From NCBI GenBank assembly GCA_945862325.1, contig CAMAXZ010000017.1, positions 16,575 through 80,574 on the forward strand: 64,000 nucleotides of DNA, read 5' to 3'. Both the position numbers and the translations under genes were made by a program. The notes beneath the pieces are model-generated. The model did not search any database. It had not been told where the DNA came from and was given only the letters and a program-made list of their open reading frames with translations. This document shows, piece after piece, positions 47,905-57,369 of this stretch. Positions within the stretch are counted from its first letter, which is position 1. Each line of letters begins with the position of its first letter. The stretch comes from Klebsiella pneumoniae. GTDB taxonomy: Bacteria; Myxococcota_A; UBA796; SXON01.

Positions 47905-49479
47905 ATGTCCGATCTCGCCCACGAGGCCGCGCGGCGGCGCACCTTCGCGATCATCTCGCACCCCGACGCCGGCAAGACCACCCTCACCGAGAAGCTGCTG
48001 CTCTACAGCGGCGCCATCCACATGGCTGGGGCCGTGAAGTCGCGCAAGGCGTCGCGGCACGCGGTGTCGGACTGGATGAAGATGGAGCAAGAGCGCGGCA
48101 TCTCGATCACCAGCTCGGTCCTGCAGTTCGACTACCGCGGCAAGCGCTGCAACCTGCTCGACACGCCGGGCCACGCCGACTTCTCCGAGGACACCTACCG
48201 GGTGCTCGCGGCGGTCGATTGCGCGGTCATGCTCATCGACAACGCGAAGGGCGTCGAGGACCGCACGCGCAAGCTGTTCGACGTCTGTCGCATGCGCGGC
48301 ATCCCCGTGCTCACGTTCATCAACAAGTGCGACCGCGACGGCATCGAGCCCATCCAGCTCCTCGACGACGTGGGGGCGGCGCTCGGCATCCAGTGCGCGG
48401 CCGTCAACTGGCCGGTCGGCAGCGGTCGCGGCTTCTCCGGCGTCGCCATCCGGGGCTCGCGCGAGGTCGTCCTGTTCGAGGGGGGCTCCCGCGGCGTCGA
48501 CGTCGTACCGTTCCGAAGGGTGAAGCTGGACGATCCGTCCCTGTCGCCCGAGCTGGCCGCCAGCGTCTCCGACGACCTCGACCTCCTCGACGGCGCCGCG
48601 GAGGTCTACGACCCCACGCGCTTCGTCGACGGCAAGCAGACGCCCGTGTTCTTCGGCTCGGCGATGACCAACTTCGGCGTCGAACCGTTCCTCGACGCGA
48701 TGGTCGACATGGCGCCCCCGCCGCGCGCGCGCGCCAGCACGGGCTCGTCCCGCCTCCCGAGCGACCCCCGATTCTCCGCCTTCGTGTTCAAGATCCAGGC
48801 GAACATGAACCCCCGCCACCGCGACCGCGTGGCGTTTCTCCGCATCCAGAGCGGGAAGTTCGAGCGCGGCATGGACGCCGTCCTGCACCGCACGGGCGAG
48901 ACGATCCGCCTGTCGAAGCCGCACAGCTTCCTGGCGTCGGAGCGCGCGGAGGTCAGCGAAGCGTGGCCGGGCGACGTGGTGGGCCTGTTCGACCCCGGCA
49001 CGCTCCGCATCGGCGACACCCTCTACGTGGGCGACGCGCTCGTGTACGAAGGCATCCCTCGCTTCGCCCCCGAGTGGTTCGCCAGGGTCAAGCTGAGGGA
49101 CCCCTTGAAGCGCAAGCACCTCGTCGCGGGCTTGCAGCAGCTCTCGCAGGAGGGCGCGATCCAGATCTTCTACCGCCCCGAGCTCGGAGAGCAGGACCCC
49201 TGGCTCGGCGCCGTCGGTCAGCTCCAGTTCGAGGTGCTCGTCCACCGCCTCGAGAACGAGTACGGCGTGAAAGCGACCTTGGAGCAGGCTCCGTTCCGAC
49301 TCGCGCGCTGGATCGGAGGCGACCCGAAGGGGCTCGCCTGGCTCAAGGCGCGACGCGACTACACGATCGTCGAGGACCGCCACGCGCGTCCCGTGGCGCT
49401 CTCGGAGAGCCCGTGGCCGCTCCAGTATGCGATGCGCGAGAACCCGGGAATGGAGCTCTACGAGGTGGAGCCGCTCTGA
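47905..49479 (+). CDS. prfC: Peptide chain release factor 3
   Basis: 524 aa. The P-loop is HPDAGKTT (19-26), with DTPGHADFSEDTYR and NKCDRDG as later G motifs. The motifs ISITSSVLQFDY and the C-terminal RF3 domain (NPGMELYEVE) are typical. RF3 recycles RF1 or RF2 after termination. The ATG is nine bases from the previous gene's stop, and a GATAAC element lies upstream. It is followed by the PDZ protein. Confidence 0.95.
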   Translation: MSDLAHEAARRRTFAIISHPDAGKTTLTEKLLLYSGAIHMAGAVKSRKASRHAVSDWMKMEQERGISITSSVLQFDYRGKRCNLLDTPGHADFSEDTYRVLAAVDCAVMLIDNAKGVEDRTRKLFDVCRMRGIPVLTFINKCDRDGIEPIQLLDDVGAALGIQCAAVNWPVGSGRGFSGVAIRGSREVVLFEGGSRGVDVVPFRRVKLDDPSLSPELAASVSDDLDLLDGAAEVYDPTRFVDGKQTPVFFGSAMTNFGVEPFLDAMVDMAPPPRARASTGSSRLPSDPRFSAFVFKIQANMNPRHRDRVAFLRIQSGKFERGMDAVLHRTGETIRLSKPHSFLASERAEVSEAWPGDVVGLFDPGTLRIGDTLYVGDALVYEGIPRFAPEWFARVKLRDPLKRKHLVAGLQQLSQEGAIQIFYRPELGEQDPWLGAVGQLQFEVLVHRLENEYGVKATLEQAPFRLARWIGGDPKGLAWLKARRDYTIVEDRHARPVALSESPWPLQYAMRENPGMELYEVEPL

Positions 49480-49497
49480 GTCCGGTACGATCCGCGC

Positions 49498-50424
49498 ATG
49501 CGTCGAGCCCTCATCGTGGTGTCGCTCCTGGTCCTGGCGCTGGCGATCGCGCTGTGGGGCTATGAGCGCGCCGAGCGTGCGACCCGCGGCGGAGACCGCA
49601 CCGCCGCGGGCCGACGCCCCCCGGTCGTGGCCGGCCGAGAACGCGCGAACAACGATGGCAGCTTCGCCCTGGATCGTGTCGACGACGCCGACCTGGGCGT
49701 GCTCCGCTGCGCGTGGGAGGGGCCGCCGCGCGAAGGTGTCCTCGCCGCGCTCAACGGGACCGGCCCCGTCCAAGGCGGCTTCGACCTCACCCTGAGGCTC
49801 GAACCTGGCGTCTGGTCGCTGCACTTCGTGCCGGTGGACGGCGAACCGGAGGCCCTCGGGAACGTGGACGTCGTCGCGGGCGAGGTCTACACGTGCGCGC
49901 TCGGGGTCGCCACCCCGGTGACCGTCACCGTCGTGGACCCCACGGGCGCGCCGGTCGAAGGCGCGGACGTGGCCGGTTGCGACGGCGCGGGCCGGTCCGA
50001 CGCGGAGGGCAGGGTGATCCTCGGGACGACCGTCGCGTGCAGGGTCCGCGCGACGTGGCGGGACGGCATCCTTCAGCGCCCCGGGGATACGGCCTTCGCG
50101 AGCGCCTTCGTGCGGACCCTCGAGCTCACGGTGGACCCGCGCCCGGTCGCGGGCCTGGGAATCCAGTTCCAACCCGGCCCGGACGGCGTCCGTGTCCTTC
50201 GCGTGCACCCGGCCACCCCCGCCGAGGACGCGGGGCTCGTCGACGGCGACCTCATCGTCGAGCTGGACGGCACGCCCGTCGCGGGCGTCGGTCAGAACGA
50301 GTTCATCGCCGTCGGCACCGGGGTGGAGGGCACCGTGGCGGACGTGGTCGTGCTCCGGGGAGGGTCGCGGAAGCACATCGCCGTCCGACGGGAGCGCATC
50401 GAGCCGGTCGACACCGGGGGCTGA
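49498..50424 (+). CDS. Membrane-anchored PDZ-domain protein
   Basis: 308 aa. One N-terminal membrane segment (IVVSLLVLALAIALWGY) is followed by a periplasmic region with two Ig-like or prealbumin-like units (TVTVVDPTGAPVEGADV). The PDZ domain is at the C-terminus: PATPAEDAGLVDGDLIVELDG. PDZ domains recognise protein C-termini, so this may be a protease partner or scaffold. No protease domain is present. The ATG is 18 bases after prfC. Confidence 0.7.
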   Translation: MRRALIVVSLLVLALAIALWGYERAERATRGGDRTAAGRRPPVVAGRERANNDGSFALDRVDDADLGVLRCAWEGPPREGVLAALNGTGPVQGGFDLTLRLEPGVWSLHFVPVDGEPEALGNVDVVAGEVYTCALGVATPVTVTVVDPTGAPVEGADVAGCDGAGRSDAEGRVILGTTVACRVRATWRDGILQRPGDTAFASAFVRTLELTVDPRPVAGLGIQFQPGPDGVRVLRVHPATPAEDAGLVDGDLIVELDGTPVAGVGQNEFIAVGTGVEGTVADVVVLRGGSRKHIAVRRERIEPVDTGG

Positions 50425-50427
50425 CCG

Positions 50428-51459
50428 TCAGCCGCCGTGACGCTCCCCCGCGGCGCGCAGGCGCTCCTCGGCCGCCTTGGCGTCCAGCGCCCCGGGCGCC
50501 GGCGGGTAATCGTCGAAGAACGGGCGCACGTCCGTGCCGCGCACGCGCCGTCGCATCCCGAGGAAGTGGAGGTATTCCTCCGGCCTCTCCCAGACCCAAC
50601 GTTCGAAGCGGGCGGCGAAGGCCTGCATCGACGCCTCGGCCGAGCCCTGCCAGGCCAAGGGCGGGGTGATCACGACGCGGTGGCGCGCCGCCCCCGGGGC
50701 GCGCGTGACGTAGGTCGGCAGGAGCGCGGCGCCGGTCTTCTGCCAGATCTGCGCGGGTTGGAGGCTCAGGTTCGCGCGCCGCCCCAAGAAATCGACCTTC
50801 ACCCATTTCTTTCCGCCGCCCCCGTCGAAGGCGAGGCCGAGCACCTCGTTACGCGCGAGCGCGTCGAACGCCGGGCGGAGGAACCGAAACACGTTGATGT
50901 GGCGCACCGGGAGCCGCTGCTCGAGCTCCCAGCGTCGATCCAGGACCTTCCTCCACAGGGGCGTCGTGCGGGTGTCGCGGAGGATCTCGGCCCACACCGG
51001 CGGCGGCGCGCTGAGCTGGCTCATCGTGTAGCCGACGTGGCCGAGCGCCGGCATGATCATCTGGTTGGCGCCGTAGTGCCCGATCAGCACGATCGCGCCG
51101 CGGCCCGCCGCGAGCGCCTCGTCGAGGTGGGCGCGGCCCTCGATGACGCACGTCTCCGCGATGGTATCGGCGTTCAACGAAGGGTACCGCAGCACCTCCA
51201 GCTCGTTGAACATCGTCAACCGGCACGCGTCCGCGAGGAGGTCGGCCACCGGGCGCGCCGGCGGCGCGCGCGTGTGGATCGCGTCGAGCTCCGCCGCCAT
51301 GTCCGGCACGCCGAGCCGACGGATGACGCCACCCCCGAGGTGCGCGAGCCCCCGCAGCGCGCCGCGGGGCGCCCGCGAAGCGAGGGTGACCCCGGGGTAG
51401 TACATCGCGAGCCCGCCGAGGTCCTTCACGAACAGGTCGGGCCGAAGCGCCGGCCTCAA
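50428..51459 (-). CDS. LpxL-like (lipid A) acyltransferase
   Basis: 343 aa. It has the LABLAT layout, and the motif that is normally H-x4-D/E appears as GHYGANQM, with Gln in place of the acid. LAFDGGGGKKWV and the late TPPLAWQGSAEASM are also typical of the family's variant. LpxL-type enzymes acylate lipid A at the inner membrane; this variant may act on another lipid. The TTG start overlaps the ligase stop (TTGA). It is last in the MoxR operon. Confidence 0.72.
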   Translation of the reverse strand: MRPALRPDLFVKDLGGLAMYYPGVTLASRAPRGALRGLAHLGGGVIRRLGVPDMAAELDAIHTRAPPARPVADLLADACRLTMFNELEVLRYPSLNADTIAETCVIEGRAHLDEALAAGRGAIVLIGHYGANQMIMPALGHVGYTMSQLSAPPPVWAEILRDTRTTPLWRKVLDRRWELEQRLPVRHINVFRFLRPAFDALARNEVLGLAFDGGGGKKWVKVDFLGRRANLSLQPAQIWQKTGAALLPTYVTRAPGAARHRVVITPPLAWQGSAEASMQAFAARFERWVWERPEEYLHFLGMRRRVRGTDVRPFFDDYPPAPGALDAKAAEERLRAAGERHGG

Positions 51460-52967
51460 GCGCCCTCGCCGGGCGGGCGCGCGAGCACGGCCTTCTTGTC
51501 GATCTTGCCGTTCGGAAGTCGAGGGATCTCGTCCCAGAGCTCCACGATGCGCGGCACCTTGTAGCTCGCGATCCGCGCGCGACACCACGCCTGCACCGCG
51601 CGGGCGTCGACGGTCGAGCCCGGCGCGCGCTGGACGATCGCGCGCGCGATCTCGCCGCGCAGGCGGTCTTCGGCGCGGACGACCACGACCCCGCGCACCT
51701 CGGGGTGCGTCGCGATCACCTGCTCGATCTCCAGGGGGAACACGCGGATCCCGCCGATCTTGAGCATCTCCGAGACCCGGCCGGAGAACCAGACGAAGCC
51801 GTCGGCGTCGATCCGAACGAGGTCCCGCGTGGCGTACCACCCGTCGACGAACTGCGCGGCGGTCTCCTCCGGCTGGTTGACGTAGCCGACGGAGGTGGCG
51901 TCGCTCCGCATCCAGAGCTCGCCGACCTCGTCGATCGCGGCGTCCGAGCCGTCGTCACGTACGACGCGCACGCCGTACCCGGGGATGGGCTTGCCGGTGG
52001 ACCCCGGCCGCCGCGGGCCCTCGGCGAGCATGCCGAGCCCGACCCCGGTGGTCTCCGTGCTGCCCCACACCGGGAGAAACCGAGCGGAGAACGCACGTTC
52101 CATCCGTTCGAGCGCCTCGGGCGACACCCAGGCGCCGCCCGCCTCGAGCACGCGCAGGCTCGGCATCGGCGTCGCGCCGCCCTGGGCGTGGTCGAGCATC
52201 ATCTCGTAGAAGCTCGGCACCGCCATCATCCAGGTGATCCCGTGGATACGGACGAGGTCGGCGATGTGGCGCGGGCTCATGGAGTCCGAGATCACGAAGG
52301 CCCCGCCGTACAGGAGCGAGCGGTGGTACAGCTCGTGCGGGTGGGCGAAGACGGAGAACATGCCGAGGTAGACGTCGTCCGGCCGAAAACCGAGCCCCTC
52401 GGCGGTGTACACGGCGTTCTTGATGATCTGCCGCGACGTCGTGATCGCGCCCTTCGGCCGCCCGGTGGAGCCCGAGGTGTAGTTGTAGTAGACGGGCGCG
52501 TCAGGCGAGACATCCGGTACGACGCCGATCGCGAGCGGCTCGCTCTCCGGGGTCCACGCGTCGAGCGGGACGACGCGGCCGCCGGCGCCGTCGAGCGCCG
52601 CGGCCAGCGCCGCGAACGCGGGCTCGAACACCACGTACCGCACCCCCGCCGTGGCGAGCTGGTCGCGCACCTGCGCGGCGGTGAGCTTGTGGTTGACGGG
52701 GACGTAGACGGCGCCGACGCGGGCGCACGCGAACATCCCGATGACGACCTCGGGCCGCTTGTGCAGGATGTACGCCACGGGGTCGCCGAAGGCGACCCCG
52801 TGGCCCACCATGTGGGCCACCGCTCGGTCCACCTCGGCGTCGAGCTCCGCCCATGACCACGCGCGCGCGGGCGACACGTCGGCGATCATCGAGGTCCGCG
52901 GGCCGTGCTCCGCGGCGACCGCCCGCAGCAGCGCCCCGAGGGAGAGGGTGGAGGGATCGCGTGTCAT
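51456..52967 (-). CDS. Adenylate-forming acyl-CoA/acyl-carrier ligase
   Basis: 503 aa. The ANL signature YNYTSGSTGRPKGAITT binds ATP. A central VWGSTETTG, the WYATRDLVRIDADGFVWFSGR hinge and the late LPNGKIDKKAVLARP with its conserved Lys complete the family pattern. These enzymes activate acids to acyl-AMP and pass them to CoA or a carrier; benzoate-type ligases look similar. The substrate is unknown. ATGA overlaps link it to both neighbours. Finding it in a MoxR operon is unexpected. Confidence 0.85.
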   Translation of the reverse strand: MTRDPSTLSLGALLRAVAAEHGPRTSMIADVSPARAWSWAELDAEVDRAVAHMVGHGVAFGDPVAYILHKRPEVVIGMFACARVGAVYVPVNHKLTAAQVRDQLATAGVRYVVFEPAFAALAAALDGAGGRVVPLDAWTPESEPLAIGVVPDVSPDAPVYYNYTSGSTGRPKGAITTSRQIIKNAVYTAEGLGFRPDDVYLGMFSVFAHPHELYHRSLLYGGAFVISDSMSPRHIADLVRIHGITWMMAVPSFYEMMLDHAQGGATPMPSLRVLEAGGAWVSPEALERMERAFSARFLPVWGSTETTGVGLGMLAEGPRRPGSTGKPIPGYGVRVVRDDGSDAAIDEVGELWMRSDATSVGYVNQPEETAAQFVDGWYATRDLVRIDADGFVWFSGRVSEMLKIGGIRVFPLEIEQVIATHPEVRGVVVVRAEDRLRGEIARAIVQRAPGSTVDARAVQAWCRARIASYKVPRIVELWDEIPRLPNGKIDKKAVLARPPGEGA

Positions 52968-54868
52968 CGACCTGCGCCGTGACTAACGCCCGAGCGCGCC
53001 GCGCGCGGGAGCGCAGAGAGGGCTCGGGCGTGCGCGCGGAGCCGCGCGGCGTCCAGGGGAGCGCCGCCGTAGCGCACCGCGTACACCTCGCGGGCGAGCG
53101 CGTCGAACGGCGCCGCCGCCGGCCCGGCGCGCGCGATCAACCACTCCGCGGCCGCCAGCGCCGGGAGCTCGTCGGGGATCAGCCACCCGCGCCGTCTGGC
53201 GAGCCGCCGGGCCTGCGCGACCAGGCGGGCGCCGAGGTCCGTCGGGCGCGCCCTCCCGTTGCCCGCCGCGAAGAACAGCGCCGCGCGCGACACCGCCAGC
53301 GCGACGAACAAGCCGCCGCCCGCGGCGAACAGGCCCACGATGCCCTGGCGGAAGGCCCCCGCGCCGGTCGCGGCCTGCTCACCGAGCACGGCGCGGCCGA
53401 TCGCCCCGAACGCCGCGAACTGCGATTGGACGTCGTAGTCCACGACCGCGCGGTACCAGGCCGCCACCAGCGACGCGACGCGCGCTTCGAAGGCGTTGCG
53501 CCCGGGCGCGGGCAAGCCGTCGGCCGGCGTCGCGTCGACCACCACCCAACCGTCGGCGGTCGGCACTTCGACCCACGCGTGCGCGTGTCCGCGGCGCACC
53601 ACGACGTGGCCGTCGTCCCCGACCTCGCCCGAACGGAAGCCGGTCGCGACGCGCGCCGGGATCTCCCGCGCGCGCAGGAGCACCGTGAGGACCGACGCGA
53701 AGTACTCGCAATGTCCCGCCCGATGATCGAACAGGAACCACGCCGTCGCGTCACCGACGGGCTCCGGCGGGGCCTCCTGGTAGGCGAAGCGCTCCGTCAG
53801 GGCGTCGCGCAGCGCGCCGGCCACCGCCGCCGGGTCCTGCAGATCGGTGCCGATCGACCATGCGAACGACACCACGCGCGGGTCGAGCTCGGGGAGCGCG
53901 GTGTACTTCGGCGAGCTGGTGGCGACGACACGCTCCAGCGTGCCGGCGTAGCCGAGCGCCTGGTATCGCAGCGGCACATTGGGAGAGCGATGGAGGAACG
54001 TGCCGTTCCCCTCGCGGTGAGCGGAGGACACCCCGATCACGCGGCGCACGTCGCCGACGCCGAAGAGCACCACGCTCGAGAGCGCCTCCAGCTCGATCTC
54101 GGCGCGGCGGTTCCATGCCTCGGGCGGAGGCGGCCCCGGTGGCAGCGTGCTCGTCCAGCGGGTGCCGTCGAAGCTGTCGAGCGCCCGGCCGCGCAGGTAG
54201 AACGGCCCGCCCACCTCACGCCCGTCGGGGTCGGTGACGCGGACCCGCATGACCTCGGCGAGGTCGTCGTTGCCGAGGCCGTCGCCGCCGAGCGCAAGCT
54301 CGTCCGGCATGCCCACGCGGCCTCCGCCCGTCCCCGTATAGCCACCTTGAAGGCGCGGAAGTGCCATGAACAACACGAGGGCGGACACCACCGTCGCGGC
54401 GGAGAGGCTGGCTTCGAGGCGCCACGCGGGGGCGCCCGCGTCGTGCATCGCGAGGCGCAGGAGCGCGATTGGAAGCAGGGCCGTGTACGCCAGGAAGAGA
54501 GGCGCCAACGCCACGTTCTGCGTGCGGACGCTCGCCAGGAGCAGCACGAGCGTCGACAGCAGGAGCACCGTTCGCCCCGCGTCGGGAGTCCGGGCCGTCC
54601 AGCTGGTGAACACGAGCAGCCACACCGAAAGGAGCGCGAACGCCGCGATGTTGAGCCCGACCAACGCGAGCGCCCCCACCACCGCGAGGATCACCGCGTG
54701 GATCGGCACCCACGCCCACCCGGGCAGCGGCGGGGCCGGCGCCGCGAGGCCCACCGCGCCGAGCGTGGCGACCACCGCGCCGTCTCCGCCCCCAGCGGCG
54801 AGCGCGACGAGGCCGACCGCGCTCATGCTCCGCAGCACCCACCCGCCGACGCGGGCCCGCGCGCTCAC
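52964..54868 (-). CDS. TgpA-like membrane transglutaminase protein
   Basis: 634 aa. About six N-terminal membrane segments (DUF3488-like) are followed by a periplasmic transglutaminase-like domain with Cys387 in AGHCEYFASV, His430 in HAHAWVEV and Asp445 in VVDATPADG. A further membrane segment and a DUF4129-like tail complete it. In other bacteria this type is part of MoxR/DUF58 clusters and is linked to envelope integrity; its substrate is unknown. The GTG start overlaps the DUF58 stop (GTGA). Confidence 0.85.
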   Translation of the reverse strand: MSARARVGGWVLRSMSAVGLVALAAGGGDGAVVATLGAVGLAAPAPPLPGWAWVPIHAVILAVVGALALVGLNIAAFALLSVWLLVFTSWTARTPDAGRTVLLLSTLVLLLASVRTQNVALAPLFLAYTALLPIALLRLAMHDAGAPAWRLEASLSAATVVSALVLFMALPRLQGGYTGTGGGRVGMPDELALGGDGLGNDDLAEVMRVRVTDPDGREVGGPFYLRGRALDSFDGTRWTSTLPPGPPPPEAWNRRAEIELEALSSVVLFGVGDVRRVIGVSSAHREGNGTFLHRSPNVPLRYQALGYAGTLERVVATSSPKYTALPELDPRVVSFAWSIGTDLQDPAAVAGALRDALTERFAYQEAPPEPVGDATAWFLFDHRAGHCEYFASVLTVLLRAREIPARVATGFRSGEVGDDGHVVVRRGHAHAWVEVPTADGWVVVDATPADGLPAPGRNAFEARVASLVAAWYRAVVDYDVQSQFAAFGAIGRAVLGEQAATGAGAFRQGIVGLFAAGGGLFVALAVSRAALFFAAGNGRARPTDLGARLVAQARRLARRRGWLIPDELPALAAAEWLIARAGPAAAPFDALAREVYAVRYGGAPLDAARLRAHARALSALPRAARSGVSHGAGR

Positions 54869-55791
54869 GCTCCGGCCCCGTCGAGGCGCGCCAGCGTCGC
54901 GAGGAGGCGGCGACGCTGCGCGGCGCCGGCGCGCGGCGCGATGCGCTCCGGCAGCCCTTCGACGTCCAGCCCGACGGCGTCGCCGCGCCGCACGTGGTGA
55001 AGGACCTCGCCGCACGCGCGCGAGATATCGAGTTCGGTCCTCCGCTCAACGCGCACGACGACGCGGCCGCCGGCGTCGCTCGTGCGGAGCGCGACCAGCG
55101 GCGACCCCGTACGCGCCGTCGACCGCCAATGGATGCGCCGGACCGGATCCCCCGGCTCATAGGGGCGCAAGCCCGCGAAGTCCCCCGTGGCGTCGCGCGC
55201 GCTGCGGTCGGCCGACAGGTCGCCCGTCCCGTCGCCCCCCGCGCCGGCGTGCCCGTCGGCCGGCGCCGGGTACACGAGCACCTCGTCGGGCACGTCGAGG
55301 TCGCGAAAGCGCAGGATCAGCCCGAAAGGGTGACGACTCGCGAGGCGGATCCGACCGAGCTGGTGGACGCCCCGCCGCGGAAACGTCCATTGCGCGGGCA
55401 CCTCACGCGTCTCTCGCGGCCCGATGGTCGCGAACAGCGCGCGCGCGCCGCCGGCGCCCTGCTCGCCGACCTCCACGCGCCAGGCGGTGCCGAAGCGCTT
55501 CGGGTTCTCCACGACGTAGCGCCCGGTCGCGGGCTCGTCCGCGAACAGCTCGCCCGGCAAGGCGCGGCGCACGATGAGCCCGCGGAGGTTCCACTCCGCG
55601 ACGAAGTTGTTGATGAGGAGCACGCCCATCATGGCGGCGAGCACGATGTAGACGAGGTTGTTCCCCGTATTCACGGCGCCGAACAGCACCCCGGCGAGCA
55701 CCAGCCCGAACCACACCCCGGAGACCGTCGGCCACACGGCGTTCGTGTCCGCGGCCGCAGCGGCGATTCGGGCGCGCAGCGCGTCGAACAT
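54865..55791 (-). CDS. DUF58 domain protein
   Basis: 308 aa. Two hydrophobic segments near the N-terminus (about residues 20-70) are followed by the DUF58 core, which has LRPYEPGDPVRRIHWRSTAR, typical of the family. DUF58 proteins bear a von Willebrand-like fold and work with MoxR ATPases. The ATG lies two bases after the MoxR stop. The role is inferred from the cluster. Confidence 0.87.
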   Translation of the reverse strand: MFDALRARIAAAAADTNAVWPTVSGVWFGLVLAGVLFGAVNTGNNLVYIVLAAMMGVLLINNFVAEWNLRGLIVRRALPGELFADEPATGRYVVENPKRFGTAWRVEVGEQGAGGARALFATIGPRETREVPAQWTFPRRGVHQLGRIRLASRHPFGLILRFRDLDVPDEVLVYPAPADGHAGAGGDGTGDLSADRSARDATGDFAGLRPYEPGDPVRRIHWRSTARTGSPLVALRTSDAGGRVVVRVERRTELDISRACGEVLHHVRRGDAVGLDVEGLPERIAPRAGAAQRRRLLATLARLDGAGA

Positions 55792-55793
55792 CG

Positions 55794-56714
55794 TCAGACG
55801 GGAGGCGCGAGCCGGGCGAGGATGCCGAGGATCGCCGCCTCGCCCGCCCCGGCGGCCGTCTCCGCGCGCGCCACCACCCGGTGCGAGAGCACCGGCACGG
55901 CGAGCGCCCGCACGTCTTCCGGGATCACGAACGCGCGCCCTTGCAGCACCGCTCGCGCCCGGCAGGCCCGCACGAGCGCCTCGGTGCCGCGCGGGGACAC
56001 GCCGCGGGCGAGCGTGGCGGCGGTGCGCGAGGCGGCCACGAGGTCCAGCACGTAGTCCTCGATCTCCGCGTGCACCTTCACGTCCGAGGCGGCGGACCGG
56101 AGCGTGGCGAGGCCGGCGGCGTCCAAGGCGGCGGCGTCGTCCCCCGCCCGGCGGGACTCGCCGCGCAGCACCGCGCGCTCCGCCTCGCGATCGGGGTAGC
56201 CCATGCTCGTGCGCACCAGGAAACGGTCGAGCTGGGCGTCGGGCAGCGGGAAGGTGCCCTGAAACTCGTGGGGGTTCTGCGTGGCGATGACGAGGAACGG
56301 ATCCGGCAGCGCGTGCGTCTCGCCGTCGACGCTCACCTGCCCCTCGTTCATCGCCTCGAGCAACGCGGACTGGGTTCGGGGGGTGGTTCGGTTGATCTCG
56401 TCCGCGAGCATGACGTTCGAGAAGATGGGCCCCCGCCGGAACGAGAACGCGCCGGTGCGCGTGTCGAGCACGGTCGCGCCGAGGATGTCGCTGGGGAGGA
56501 GGTCGCTCGTGAACTGGACGCGTCGGAAGCGCCCGCCGATCGCCCGTGCGAGCGCGAGCCCGAGCGTCGTCTTGCCGACGCCCGGCACGTCCTCCAACAG
56601 CAGGTGGCCGCCCGCGAGCACACACACGAGCGCGAGCTCCACTACGTCGCGCTTGCCGAACACCTGTCGTTCGACCTGCTCACGCACTGCGCTCAGCGCG
56701 CGTTCGGCACCCAC
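55794..56714 (-). CDS. MoxR-family AAA+ ATPase
   Basis: 306 aa. Walker A is EDVPGVGKTT (Lys48), Walker B is MLADEINRT, and sensor 1 is VIATQNPHEFQGTFPLP (with the MoxR-specific insertion). The C-terminal lid carries HRVVARAE. MoxR proteins act as chaperones that activate metal enzymes or envelope complexes. The GTG start at 56714 is right after the lipoprotein's stop. It stands in front of DUF58 and the transglutaminase, the usual order. Confidence 0.9.
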   Translation of the reverse strand: MGAERALSAVREQVERQVFGKRDVVELALVCVLAGGHLLLEDVPGVGKTTLGLALARAIGGRFRRVQFTSDLLPSDILGATVLDTRTGAFSFRRGPIFSNVMLADEINRTTPRTQSALLEAMNEGQVSVDGETHALPDPFLVIATQNPHEFQGTFPLPDAQLDRFLVRTSMGYPDREAERAVLRGESRRAGDDAAALDAAGLATLRSAASDVKVHAEIEDYVLDLVAASRTAATLARGVSPRGTEALVRACRARAVLQGRAFVIPEDVRALAVPVLSHRVVARAETAAGAGEAAILGILARLAPPV

Positions 56715-56716
56715 GC

Positions 56717-57262
56717 CTACTCCGCGCCGATGTCGACGTACACACCCGTGGTGCGAAGCTCGTAGGTGCAGCCCACCTCGAGGGTGTCGTCGGTGGACGA
56801 CTCGATCTCGAAGATCTCGGTGCCGAGCCAGTCGGCGCCCTCTTCGTCGACGCACTGGTTGGTGCCCACGTCGAACGCGGCCGCGCCCGAGAGCTTCCAC
56901 TTGACCTCGCCGTCGGACTCCGTCTCCTCGCCGACGATGACAGTGGCGTACTCCATGTCGCACCCGTTCAGGCTGCCCACGGCGAACAGCTGCGCGTCCT
57001 GGCCCACGTCGGTGTCCGTCACGACGTACACCTCGGCGCGGTTCGCGTCGAAGAACACCGCGTAGCGGAAGGTCTCCGAATAGGCCTCGAGCTCCGTCGC
57101 GTCGGGGTGACACGTGTCGATGAACGTGTCGCCGTCGACGTCCTCGGCGGTGACCGTCACGTCGAAGTAGATCGAGCCCTCGGGGATGACCGAGTCCCGG
57201 CCGCAGGCCAGCAAGAGGAAGAACAGCACCGAGCGCGCTCCCGAACGCCACGACAATAACAC
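56717..57262 (-). CDS. Lipoprotein of unknown function
   Basis: 181 aa from GTG. The signal has an Arg-containing head (LLSWRSGARS) and ends SVLFFLLLAC. The body is acidic, strand-rich and has four Cys (DTCHPDA, NGCDMEY, NQCVDEE, VGCTYEL) that could make two disulphides. No family recognised. A shorter start at 57229 is also possible. It is the first gene of the MoxR operon, so it may report envelope state to that machinery. This role is speculation. Confidence 0.7.
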   Translation of the reverse strand: MLLSWRSGARSVLFFLLLACGRDSVIPEGSIYFDVTVTAEDVDGDTFIDTCHPDATELEAYSETFRYAVFFDANRAEVYVVTDTDVGQDAQLFAVGSLNGCDMEYATVIVGEETESDGEVKWKLSGAAAFDVGTNQCVDEEGADWLGTEIFEIESSTDDTLEVGCTYELRTTGVYVDIGAE

Positions 57263-57285
57263 CGCCGGCGCCGCGCGTGCCCCCG

Positions 57286-57314
57286 TTGACGCGCCCCAGG
57301 TCGGGTCCTACATT
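57286..57314 (+). promoter_or_regulatory. Promoter of the STAND-like gene
   Basis: TTGACG (57286-57291), a 17-base spacer, then TACATT (57309-57314). The predicted start is near 57321, giving a leader of about 50 bases with GGAG before the GTG at 57370. Confidence 0.65.
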
Positions 57315-57369
57315 GCGCCGCCGGCCCGTACGGGTCCCCACCGTTCCCCCCAAATTTCGCGGAGCCTTC

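Noticed and set aside
46450..50376. Very long minus-strand open frame (over 1300 codons) across the GT2, prfC and PDZ genes
   Set aside because: It is antisense to three clear genes. In GC-rich DNA such open frames arise because stop codons are rare. Its translation is full of Arg/Ala/Gly without any motif.
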